Shown here: piece after piece, positions 1-7,297 of the stretch
How the letters are laid out: each line of letters begins with the position of its first letter
Numbering within the stretch: position 1 is the stretch's first letter
Origin: Chloroflexota bacterium
GTDB taxonomy: Bacteria > Chloroflexota > Dehalococcoidia > Lucifugimonadales > Lucifugimonadaceae
Assembly: GCA_030831265.1 (NCBI GenBank)
Contig: JAURLM010000126.1
Location: 1-22,100 of the forward strand
DNA: 22,100 bases
Direction of reading: 5' to 3'
The notes under the pieces: model-generated
Told to the model about the DNA's origin: nothing
What the model saw: the letters and a program-made list of their open reading frames with translations, nothing else
Database searches by the model: none
Made by a program: the position numbers and the translations under genes

Positions 1-121
1 GGAGACTGTGCCAGATACAGAGCGGGTGCTGTTTGCGGCCGTCCCGGTCACGTAGCCGTACCTGCGCTCCGGATTGATCACGCGAGGGGTGTGGTCCTTT
101 CAGGTATCTCCCCGGCCCAGT

Positions 122-142
122 GCCGGTCTCCTCAATTCCGGC
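122..142. repeat. Small GC-rich hairpin beside the long inverted repeat
   Basis: GCCGG at 122-126 pairs with CCGGC at 138-142 around an 11-base loop. The nine bases GTCTCCTCA at 126-134 recur at 168-176 in the loop side of the neighbouring hairpin, so on the plus strand both structures would display the same CUCCU-containing sequence. An alternative pairing of 112-116 with 122-126 competes with this fold. Confidence 0.5.
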
Positions 143-144
143 CA

Positions 145-194
145 GCGGGGCCGGGCGGACATGAAACGTCTCCTCATTGTCAGCCCGGCCCCGC
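145..194. repeat. Long GC-rich inverted repeat (hairpin)
   Basis: GCGGGGCCGGGC at 145-156 is the exact reverse complement of 183-194. Inside it GAC (158-160) pairs with GTC (179-181) and ATGA (161-164) with TCAT (174-177), leaving a nine-base loop at 165-173. There is no T-run on either side in either orientation, so it is not a canonical intrinsic terminator, although it lies 37 bases past the stop of the minus-strand operon and may still slow or end transcription. A structured RNA is the alternative. Confidence 0.7.
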
Positions 195-230
195 ATAAGC
201 TGCTTCTTGCGCGGTTAGCTGAGCAGAATG

Positions 231-2147
231 TCAACCGATAATCGGCAAGGTCACCCTTGATGGGCGGTTCATGTCTACGTACACGGTGTTCTGCGCTTTA
301 TCGAACCGCGTGTGGCGACCGAGCGGTTCACCTGTGTTCGGATTTACGTCGAATCGCGGAAAATTCGAGGACGCTATGTCTATGCGAATCCGGTGACCTC
401 TGGCGAACAGGTTTGATATTGGCGGCAACTCGATTTCTACTTCGTAGACTTGCCCCGGCTCCATCAGACGTTCTGCGTCGAATCCTTCTCTGAACCGTGC
501 ACGGATGATCGAGTCTGCAAGTGGCAGGTGAAAGCCTTCGGGCCAGTCTTCTGACGGCGGATAAATATCCAGCAGTTTGGCCGTGAAATCTGTGTCTGGT
601 GCTGAAGACGATATCCAGAGCCGTACTCTCGGCGCACCGGTTACCTCGATGTCACGTTCTAGCGGCTCGGTCTGGAAAACCATTACGTCGGGTCTGTCTG
701 CGAGCAATGGGAACGGAGCTTCGCAACACAGGAGATCAGTTCGTTCTCGTTGGTGCAACGGTCCATCGGGGATTACAGACTTCATCCGCGCTCGTTGCGG
801 GATGTACGCAGGGTCTAATCCTTCGTTCAACGGTACCCATTCGTACATCCCGGTCACATTTCCGCCTATGCTGGGTACCGGTCGCTGAGGGTCATGCGTC
901 CATGTGACTGGCTTGTCGTTCACTTTGCCCTTTTCGCTGGCCAGGCCACCTCCCGTTCTCAGGAAAAACTCGGTGCTGGATGTTCGGGGCAGCGGCCATT
1001 CCTGCTCTTCACGCCACACACCGCCGTGTTCAATGTGGCCACGGGCGTTCTTTCGCCCTGAACCGCCGCCCATCACGAAAATCCGCACCGGTGCATCTGC
1101 TTCTACACCCGTGTCTGTGCCCTTGAGCCAGCGGTCGAACCAGCGCAGGCGTTCGGCGTTGAAAACGGTGTCTCCCCACTTAGCGGTGTCACCGAACTCA
1201 ACTTCCCCGACGGAGCTGGAGCCTTTTCCGCGCATCAGCACGTGGTTCCACGGACCTACAACCAATCGCTGCGGAGTCGTGTTTTTCCTGGCCATCGCCG
1301 TGTACTGCTCAGTCACATCGGCAGGGAACGGGTCGTACCAACCGGACGAGTACACCGCGGGAATGTCTGCCATGCGGTCGAAGTGCGGTGAATGGTCAAG
1401 ACATTCTTGCGACCAGAAATTGTTGTACACGCCGTCGTAGTAGTAGTGAAAGAGAATCTTTTCGAGATTGGGAGCGGCTGCTATCGGCGTTTCACCCGGC
1501 CTAAGCGGTTCGCGGAGCAGCCGCATCAACTCGGATCGCAGGTTTTCCGCACCGCGCTCAATACGGGTTGTGGCCTCCGTGTTACCCCGCAATTCGTGGG
1601 AGTCATAGCCGTGCAGGTACAACGCTCCGTACATGTGAAGGCCCATCGCTCCACCCTGCCGGGCCTCCCACTTGAACGCGTTTGTGGGTGCGACATCGAC
1701 CCACAGGGCGGCGAGATGTGGTGGTCGTTCGAGCGATGCCATGTTCTGCACGATACCGCCGTGCGATGCGCCGACCATCCCTACCTTGCCGTTGCACCAC
1801 GATTGGGCAGCCGCCCACTCAATGGTGTCGTAACCGTCCTTGCCTTCCAGCGGATTTGCCGTGTGAAAGTACTGGCCTGTGCCTTCGGATTCGCCTCGCC
1901 CGCGCAAATCCTGAAGCAAAACAACGTAGCCACGCGGGACGAAGAAGCTAGCGATGGCATCAACCCAGATGACCGGGTTCGATTTGTCGTAGGACGTTCG
2001 GCCAAGAATTACCGGGAACTTGCCGTCGAGCACGTTCCCGTTCTCATCAGCAGGACGGTAGATATCGGTGGCGAGCCTGACGCCGTCACGCATCTGAACC
2101 ATGACGTTATGGGTGGAGTTGATGGTTAGCAGTGGTTTGTCTGACAA
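231..2147 (-). CDS. CocE/NonD family hydrolase (S15-like serine esterase/amidase)
   Basis: Alpha/beta-hydrolase of the cocaine esterase / alpha-amino-acid ester hydrolase / X-Pro dipeptidyl-peptidase group, expected to hydrolyse esters or amides; the substrate cannot be read from sequence. With the TTG start at 2147 the protein has 638 residues, usual for the family. The triad is visible: nucleophile Ser128 in GASHGG, Asp272 in SGWYDP, His302 in GPWNH. The typical strand QMRDGVRLATDIYRP is near residues 18-32 and the C-terminal jelly-roll domain runs from about 370 to the end. The frame is open upstream to a GTG at 2219, but that would overlap the upstream gene by 56 bases. The TTG sits 16 bases past that gene's stop and has AGGAA six bases ahead, so I prefer it. 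No signal peptide is evident. It is the last gene of a three-gene operon. Confidence 0.9.
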   Translation of the reverse strand: MSDKPLLTINSTHNVMVQMRDGVRLATDIYRPADENGNVLDGKFPVILGRTSYDKSNPVIWVDAIASFFVPRGYVVLLQDLRGRGESEGTGQYFHTANPLEGKDGYDTIEWAAAQSWCNGKVGMVGASHGGIVQNMASLERPPHLAALWVDVAPTNAFKWEARQGGAMGLHMYGALYLHGYDSHELRGNTEATTRIERGAENLRSELMRLLREPLRPGETPIAAAPNLEKILFHYYYDGVYNNFWSQECLDHSPHFDRMADIPAVYSSGWYDPFPADVTEQYTAMARKNTTPQRLVVGPWNHVLMRGKGSSSVGEVEFGDTAKWGDTVFNAERLRWFDRWLKGTDTGVEADAPVRIFVMGGGSGRKNARGHIEHGGVWREEQEWPLPRTSSTEFFLRTGGGLASEKGKVNDKPVTWTHDPQRPVPSIGGNVTGMYEWVPLNEGLDPAYIPQRARMKSVIPDGPLHQRERTDLLCCEAPFPLLADRPDVMVFQTEPLERDIEVTGAPRVRLWISSSAPDTDFTAKLLDIYPPSEDWPEGFHLPLADSIIRARFREGFDAERLMEPGQVYEVEIELPPISNLFARGHRIRIDIASSNFPRFDVNPNTGEPLGRHTRFDKAQNTVYVDMNRPSRVTLPIIG

Positions 2148-2163
2148 GCGATGTTCCTGTGTC

Positions 2164-3483
2164 TTAGCTTTTTGTCCCGCTTCCATCCGATGGATGCTCC
2201 GGTCCTGTTTCGTTCCCACCAGTTCCGCCGAACCCGGCCATTTGTCGAAGACGGTTCAGCGCGTGTGGAGTTTCCATGAGACGCTCGATTCCCGGTAGTC
2301 GGGTCAGCTTTGGCAGTCCTGGAATAGTTGGCATTCCGGGTTTTGGCACATGCGAAATTAAGCCGGTAATGCCATGTGCTGTTTCAGCGGGCAGGTGCGC
2401 TACCCACTCGGCAAGATCGACAGGTGTCCCGGCGAGTGAAACGATTCCGTCCCACGCCGCAACAAGCTGCTTCTGTGAGAGGTTTCGGACCGCTGCTGGG
2501 TCGTAAGCTTTCAGCAGCGCGTATATCACTACAGGATTGAACCGTGCGGGATGATACGCCAGGTAACGAGACTCCCAGAAGTCCGGCCCGAACTGTTCTT
2601 TGAATTCGTAGATTGGCTTGAATGAATAGAAATAGCCAAGTCTGTGGAACGCAACATCCATCGCCAGTTCGATGAACCAGCCCTGCACGGGGTCATCGGC
2701 ATGTTCCCCTGAGAGCGGTGCCGTGCCAAGTGTCACCAGTTCGTAGCCCTGTTCTTTCAACTGACGGAAACTATCGACTATCAGGAACTCGACCGTACCG
2801 CGTACAGGCCTGTCTTTGCGGCGTAGTAGATCGAAGTAAATCCCGTTGCGCTCGTAGATCGGTGTGCATACGCAGAACGCCTCAACATGTCCGTTGAGCA
2901 TTGCGAGGAAGTACTTTCGACCACCGGGGTCGGCGATCTCTGGATTGCCGACGAGAAACCCGAATTCACCGGAGCCTTTCTTCTCGGCCCATGCTTTCGA
3001 AAGCTCTTCCATTTCCAGTTCAATTGCCGGATCACGGTGGTCATTCGGAAGATATTCGACTATGGTCATGCCATCAGCCTGGGCCCGCCTGATATCTCGG
3101 CGAAGGTCACGAAACTTGCCGCCGTCGAGTGAAAAGTCGTTCAGTCGGAAGAACGGCTCTTCACCGATCTTAATGAACCCGAATCCGACGAACTGGAGAG
3201 CTTCAAGAGTGCGAAGAGTCACTGCCTGAAACGCGCATTTCCATCCGTTCTGCTGGCAGAAGCCGAGGAATTCGGAACATACATCCCGGATGTCTCGTTC
3301 ATCGCACAGCGGGTCACCCGCAACCAGTGCCACGCCCGAAACCACAACGTAAGCAACTACTGCGTCGGGCACTGTGGCTGGGAAGAAATATCGCTTATCG
3401 CCGGTGACGACGTTGTAGGACTGGGACTGGTAACCGTACTTCTTGAGCGCGGTAAACACTCGTTCCAGTTCAGGTGATGGCAT
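2164..3483 (-). CDS. DUF2156 / phosphatidylglycerol lysyltransferase C-terminal domain protein
   Basis: 439 residues resembling the cytosolic catalytic domain of MprF/LysX-type aminoacyl-phosphatidylglycerol synthases, a tandem GNAT-like fold that moves an amino acid from aminoacyl-tRNA to a lipid. Family-typical stretches include FIKIGEE followed by DFSLDGGKFRDLRR, an ELSKAWAEKKG...FGF segment, YFDLLRRK and the strongly characteristic LGTAPLSG, all within about the first 280 residues. The multi-span flippase half of MprF is absent, so the protein is probably soluble or peripheral. About 120 C-terminal residues beyond the domain are not recognised. ATG start at 3483. It lies between two CocE/NonD hydrolase genes, 68 bases after one and 16 before the other, which suggests co-transcription. 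Whether it acts on a lipid or another acceptor is unknown. Confidence 0.8.
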   Translation of the reverse strand: MPSPELERVFTALKKYGYQSQSYNVVTGDKRYFFPATVPDAVVAYVVVSGVALVAGDPLCDERDIRDVCSEFLGFCQQNGWKCAFQAVTLRTLEALQFVGFGFIKIGEEPFFRLNDFSLDGGKFRDLRRDIRRAQADGMTIVEYLPNDHRDPAIELEMEELSKAWAEKKGSGEFGFLVGNPEIADPGGRKYFLAMLNGHVEAFCVCTPIYERNGIYFDLLRRKDRPVRGTVEFLIVDSFRQLKEQGYELVTLGTAPLSGEHADDPVQGWFIELAMDVAFHRLGYFYSFKPIYEFKEQFGPDFWESRYLAYHPARFNPVVIYALLKAYDPAAVRNLSQKQLVAAWDGIVSLAGTPVDLAEWVAHLPAETAHGITGLISHVPKPGMPTIPGLPKLTRLPGIERLMETPHALNRLRQMAGFGGTGGNETGPEHPSDGSGTKS

Positions 3484-3551
3484 TGAGATGACTATTCCGA
3501 TGGGCGGTAAGTTTGTGCAGTGCCCAATGTAGCCTGTTAGCGAATCCCGCG

Positions 3552-5264
3552 TTAGTCCGGAATCACCGGGAGCAGGACGTGCGAGGGTCGTTCTGCATCG
3601 TGAAAGACGGTCTGGTGAGCGATCCTGGTCTCAGTATCTGTAGCGATTTCGTTCCCGGTGTTCAGGTTGCGGTTGTAGCGCGGGAAGTTGCTCGACGAAA
3701 CCTCGACACGAATACTGTGCCCCGCAAGGAACACATTAGACGTGTCCCACATATCGATCTTGAACTCGTATGACCTGTTGCGTTCCATTAATTCAGGCTT
3801 ATCTGTACCGTTGCGGAACCGGGCGCGACAGATGCCTTCGGACAGGATGATTGCCCGACCATCCGGGAACACGTCGACAAGCGCTGCCGTGAAGTCAGTG
3901 TCCGGGGCCGACGAGGATGCGTGAATCATCGCCGAAAGCGGTCCTGTCACCTCAACGTCGTGTTCAAGCGGGTCAGTTGTGTAGACCAGCACATCGGCTC
4001 TTCGTTCAATCTCACGTCGATCGCGCGGGCCACCACGGTCCATGCTCTGGTACTGCGCCCCCCAAGATGGAACCGGGTTGTCCGGGTCATACCTGAAACG
4101 GTCCGCTGGCTCACTTCCTACCGGAGCTTTGAAATCCAGAGACCCACCACCAACCGCGTCTTCCTGGGCATCGTGTGGGCCGTGGCCGTGCAGGAACATC
4201 TTCGTCCACTGCGTGCGTGCAAGGGGATATTCGTTCTCATGCCGCCACTCATTCCGACCCATCACGAAGATCTTGACCGGTGGCTCGGAATCGATCCCGG
4301 TATCGACTCCCTTTAGTACGGCGTCATACCAGCGCAGGTGGATGTCGTACACGTCACCAACCGCGTGTGAGCCGAACACCACGTCTTCGAATTCGCCGTT
4401 TTCTCCAAGCGGCTTGCGACCCCATGGAGCAACCTGGTGGCTCCATGGCCCGATCAGCATTTTTGTGCGGTTACGCGTGTTCGCAGAACGCGCATGGTGC
4501 TTCCAGCCATTAAAGACCGTGATCGTCTCGTGGAGAAGCGAGTCATACCAGCCGGTGACGAACAGCGCAGGAGTGTCGGCATCCTTGTACCGGTCACGCA
4601 GCGAGTAGCTGGACCAGAAATCGTCGTACTGCTCATGCCCCACGACACCGCGGTAGTAGGTGCACTCACCGAATTGCGCAAGTGAATCGACAATCGGCAG
4701 GTGACGGTAGATTGCCTCCCAGTCGAGCCTGTCCAGCAGTTCGGTCTGCATCACACGTCCCATCATGTTGGCGAAGAAAAGGCTGGTTGCGTGGGCTATG
4801 ACGCCGTCAACGCGGTGATGGCCGTAGTTGTCCTGTTGCGACGCAATTGGCACAAGCGCTTTCAGGTATTTTGACCGGAGTATGGCGGGTGCGGTCTGGG
4901 TGAAGCCGGGGTAGGAGAGGCCAAAAGTGCCGATGTTGCCGTCGCACCACGCTTGCTGGCCAATCCATTCATGCGTGTCATAGCCATCTGGCAGTTCGCA
5001 GACATATGGATCCCAGTCGCCATCCGAGTCATGCCTGCCGCGGCAGTTCTGGAGTACGACCGCGTATCCGGACTTCACGAACCGCTCTGCCCAGTCCAGG
5101 TAACGCCGTTCCTTCGTGTTGTAGATCGTTCGGAGCAGGAGAGTAGGCCACGGACGTTTGCCATCTGTTGGCAAAAAAATGTCTGCCGACAGGTTCACCT
5201 CGTCTCGCATGGGTATTTTGTAATCGAGTAGAAGTTTGAAGTGAGGCGAAAATGGCTTTTGCAT
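3552..5264 (-). CDS. CocE/NonD family hydrolase (second copy)
   Basis: A second S15-type alpha/beta-hydrolase, 570 residues from the ATG at 5264. Triad candidates are Ser117 in GLSYPG, Asp241 in TGWYDS and His276 in GPWSH, with the family's IPMRDEVNLSADIFLP strand near residues 17-32 and a C-terminal beta-sandwich domain. It is clearly diverged from the other CocE copy in this operon, so it is not a recent duplication. The frame extends upstream to a TTG at 5345 with no good ribosome site; the ATG at 5264 lies just ahead of the conserved domain and is preferred, although its own Shine-Dalgarno is weak. It is first in the minus-strand operon and divergent from the dehydrogenase gene across 124 bases. 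Substrate unknown; esterase, amidase or aminoacyl-ester hydrolase are all possible. Confidence 0.88.
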   Translation of the reverse strand: MQKPFSPHFKLLLDYKIPMRDEVNLSADIFLPTDGKRPWPTLLLRTIYNTKERRYLDWAERFVKSGYAVVLQNCRGRHDSDGDWDPYVCELPDGYDTHEWIGQQAWCDGNIGTFGLSYPGFTQTAPAILRSKYLKALVPIASQQDNYGHHRVDGVIAHATSLFFANMMGRVMQTELLDRLDWEAIYRHLPIVDSLAQFGECTYYRGVVGHEQYDDFWSSYSLRDRYKDADTPALFVTGWYDSLLHETITVFNGWKHHARSANTRNRTKMLIGPWSHQVAPWGRKPLGENGEFEDVVFGSHAVGDVYDIHLRWYDAVLKGVDTGIDSEPPVKIFVMGRNEWRHENEYPLARTQWTKMFLHGHGPHDAQEDAVGGGSLDFKAPVGSEPADRFRYDPDNPVPSWGAQYQSMDRGGPRDRREIERRADVLVYTTDPLEHDVEVTGPLSAMIHASSSAPDTDFTAALVDVFPDGRAIILSEGICRARFRNGTDKPELMERNRSYEFKIDMWDTSNVFLAGHSIRVEVSSSNFPRYNRNLNTGNEIATDTETRIAHQTVFHDAERPSHVLLPVIPD

Positions 5265-5319
5265 CGAAGTGACCGGTATTGCTCCGCGGCTGTTACAGAC
5301 TTGCACTTTGCGCAGTACT

Positions 5320-5337
5320 GTCGCATCCTGCTGCGAC
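5320..5337. promoter_or_regulatory. Inverted repeat in divergent intergenic region (operator candidate)
   Basis: GTCGCA at 5320-5325 and TGCGAC at 5332-5337 are perfect inverted arms separated by six bases, directly next to the 8-bp palindrome CAGTACTG (5313-5320). The site sits midway in the 124-base gap between two divergent genes, where a shared regulator would bind. No convincing -35/-10 pair was found nearby. Confidence 0.35.
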
Positions 5338-5388
5338 CTCCGCAACCTATTCGCTTTCTGGATTCACGAGTCAACACGGAACAAGCCA

Positions 5389-6459
5389 ATGGCAGCACAC
5401 AAAGTCGTAATCACGATGAACAACCGCCCACCGAGCGATATCACGCTTGATGTGATTAAAAACGCCGGTATTGACGTTCAGTATGTCTCCTGTGATACCG
5501 AAGACCAGGTGATTACTGCGGCCAGAGATGCGGACGTACTGCTCGTTGGCACGGTTCCGCACACAACTCGCAAGGTGCTGGAAGCGTTGCCGAAGCTGAA
5601 GATGGTTGGTCGCAGTGGCGTCGGCGTTGACTCTGTTGACCTTGCCGCTGCCACCGAGCTTGGCATAGCGGTGACGAACACTCCCGGCATCAACACCAGC
5701 GAGGTTGCCGATCACGCGATGGCTATGCTGCTTTCGACTACCCGGCAGATTCCAGAATTACGCGAGGCGACGAAAGACTGGGCATGGAGCGACCGGCCAC
5801 GAGAGGTCAACGCTCTGCGAAACAAGCTGCGTCGTATTGCAGGTAATACAGTTGGCATTTACGGCCTCGGAAACATTGGACGTGCGTTTGCCAGCCGTGT
5901 GCGCGGTTTCGGGCCCGGTCGTATCATCGCCTGCGACCCGTATGTGCCGCAGACATCTGCTGACCTGTACGGCGTACAGCTGGTTGATTTCGATACGTTG
6001 TTGCGAGAATCAGACTTCATCACGGTTCATGCTCCGGCGACTGCCGAGACGAATCACGCCTTCAACATCGAGAGTTTCAGGAAGATGAAGCCCACTGCGG
6101 TGTTCATCAACTGCGCCAGAGGTCCGCTGGTAGATGAAGCGGGATTGCAGCAGGCGCTGGAGACTGGTGTGATCTACGCTGCAGGGATTGATGTAACGGA
6201 GATTGAGCCGCTGGACGCGGAAAGCCCGCTTTTGAAGATCCCGAACCTGACCATCACACCTCACTTTGCCGGCGCTTCTGACGTTACGACTGCCGAAGGT
6301 TCGAAGCGATGGGGTGAGAACGCGGTGAACGTGCTGACCGGCAAGCCGCTGCATGGGCTTGGCAATCCGGACGTGGTGAAAGTGATCGCAGTAAAGCGAT
6401 CGCAAGGGGACAAGCGATGGGATGGAGTTCCCGACCCCGTGACAAACCGCGGTTTTTAG
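5389..6459 (+). CDS. D-3-phosphoglycerate dehydrogenase-like 2-hydroxyacid dehydrogenase
   Basis: NAD-dependent D-isomer-specific 2-hydroxyacid dehydrogenase, 356 residues. The Rossmann motif GLGNIG begins at residue 159 and the NAD-ribose acidic residue is Asp183 in ACDPY. Catalytic residues are Arg244 in NCARGPLVDE, Glu273 in the DVTEIEP segment and His292 in TPHFAG. The pattern fits PGDH (serine biosynthesis) and close relatives such as hydroxypyruvate/glyoxylate reductases. There is no ACT or ASB regulatory domain, so it is a short form and the substrate is not certain. The ATG at 5389 (GGA about eight bases upstream) is preferred over an in-frame extension to 5269, because MAAHKVVIT starts the first beta strand. 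glyA, also in serine metabolism, lies about 11 kb away. Confidence 0.87.
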   Translation: MAAHKVVITMNNRPPSDITLDVIKNAGIDVQYVSCDTEDQVITAARDADVLLVGTVPHTTRKVLEALPKLKMVGRSGVGVDSVDLAAATELGIAVTNTPGINTSEVADHAMAMLLSTTRQIPELREATKDWAWSDRPREVNALRNKLRRIAGNTVGIYGLGNIGRAFASRVRGFGPGRIIACDPYVPQTSADLYGVQLVDFDTLLRESDFITVHAPATAETNHAFNIESFRKMKPTAVFINCARGPLVDEAGLQQALETGVIYAAGIDVTEIEPLDAESPLLKIPNLTITPHFAGASDVTTAEGSKRWGENAVNVLTGKPLHGLGNPDVVKVIAVKRSQGDKRWDGVPDPVTNRGF

Positions 6460-6578
6460 GCGATATGTTTCAGGCAGTTGCGGTTGGAGGTTGCGGCGCG
6501 ACAATGCGGCACAGCCCGGCCGGCGACAGATGAGATATCGCTCGACTGCCTGATCCCCGGGCACGGTAGAAAGTGCAT

Positions 6579-6598
6579 CGGAACCGTTATACGTTCCG
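6579..6598 (+). promoter_or_regulatory. Hairpin just upstream of the SulP start
   Basis: CGGAAC at 6579-6584 pairs exactly with GTTCCG at 6593-6598. Inside, GT (6586-6587) can pair with AC (6591-6592). The stem ends six bases before the ATG at 6605 and so covers the ribosome-loading region. It could be an operator or an mRNA structure limiting translation. No T-run follows, so it is not a terminator for the upstream gene. Confidence 0.35.
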
Positions 6599-6604
6599 AG
6601 ATAC

Positions 6605-7297
6605 ATGAGAATTCAGCTAGCCCGTCCTGAATGGCAGATACGTCTACCCCGGCCTCTGTCTCCATCGGAAATCCGCAAGAATGTCATCTCCGGCCTTGTT
6701 GTCGGAACGATAGCGTTGCCGCTTTCGATTGCGCTTGCGATAGCTGTGGGCGCCCCGCCCATCATGGGCCTGTATACCGCCGCATTTGCCGGTGCAACTG
6801 CCTCGATATTCGGCTCCTCCCGGTTCAATATCACCGGACCCACAGCCGCGCTTGTGCCGCTCATCAGCGCAGTGGTGATACGTCACGGCATCGAAGCCTT
6901 GCCACTTCTTGGTCTCATGGCCGGACTGTTTCTCCTTGTCATCAGTGCTCTACGACTGGGCAGGGTTTCGAAATACATCCCCGGTGTCGTCGTGACCGGA
7001 TTCACGGTCGGTATCGCGCTGTCCATCGCATTTGGCCAGTTGAACGCCCTGCTGGGAATTACCGGGACTGATCCAAAGTTGGAGCACTTTCACGAACGTT
7101 TCTGGGACTCCATGACTCACCTGGGCACGGTTGGGTGGCTGACGGTGGTTCTTGGGCTGCTTTCAATCATCCTGATGGTGCTCTGGCCGCGTTTGACGAA
7201 GAAGGTTCCGGCGGCTCTCGTTGTAGTTGTGATGTTCACTATCGTCGCGTGGTCGTTCTCACTGGATACGTCCACGGTGGAAAATGAAATACGGTGA
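6605..7297 (+). CDS. SulP family anion transporter, N-terminal part (frame broken)
   Basis: First 230 residues of a SulP/SLC26-type inorganic anion permease (sulfate, bicarbonate or similar; substrate not readable). The N-terminal signature is clear: a basic lead, then the membrane segment VVGTIALPLSIALAIAVG, then PPIMGLYTAAFAG and SRFNITGPTAALVP, followed by further hydrophobic helices. The frame ends at a TGA at 7295-7297 in the middle of the transport domain, and the protein continues in another frame from about 7284. The two pieces together make about 575 residues, normal for an intact SulP-STAS protein. ATG start at 6605 with a poor Shine-Dalgarno under a hairpin. Either a real frameshift mutation, a coupled split gene, or a one-base sequence error. 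Confidence 0.85.
   Translation: MRIQLARPEWQIRLPRPLSPSEIRKNVISGLVVGTIALPLSIALAIAVGAPPIMGLYTAAFAGATASIFGSSRFNITGPTAALVPLISAVVIRHGIEALPLLGLMAGLFLLVISALRLGRVSKYIPGVVVTGFTVGIALSIAFGQLNALLGITGTDPKLEHFHERFWDSMTHLGTVGWLTVVLGLLSIILMVLWPRLTKKVPAALVVVVMFTIVAWSFSLDTSTVENEIR

Larger units (their letters stand above)
1..230. other. Non-coding left edge, GC-rich, two inverted repeats
   Basis: No recognisable gene. Plus frame 1 is open from the window edge to a TAA at 196-198, about 65 codons, but the translation resembles nothing I know and has no visible start, so I do not call it. The stretch lies downstream of the minus-strand hydrolase operon and is more GC-rich than its surroundings. It contains a 12-bp perfect inverted repeat (145-156 with 183-194) and a smaller one (122-126 with 138-142), listed separately. 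It could be a transcription-end structure, a small RNA or the edge of a gene outside the window. Confidence 0.5.

Noticed and set aside
229..234. TTGACA on the minus strand at the end of the first CocE gene
   Set aside because: It overlaps the stop codon and has no -10 at a suitable distance.
1392..2129. 245-codon plus-strand open frame
   Set aside because: Lies wholly antisense to the CocE/NonD hydrolase with clear catalytic motifs; its translation shows no family features.
4042..4608. 188-codon plus-strand open frame
   Set aside because: Antisense to the second CocE/NonD gene; low-complexity and unlike any protein I know.
6446..6457. AAACCGCGGTTT palindrome at the end of the dehydrogenase gene
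   Set aside because: Self-complementary without room for a loop and only a short T-run, so not credible as a terminator.
6010..6606. 198-codon minus-strand open frame
   Set aside because: Antisense to the dehydrogenase gene, which carries all expected catalytic residues.
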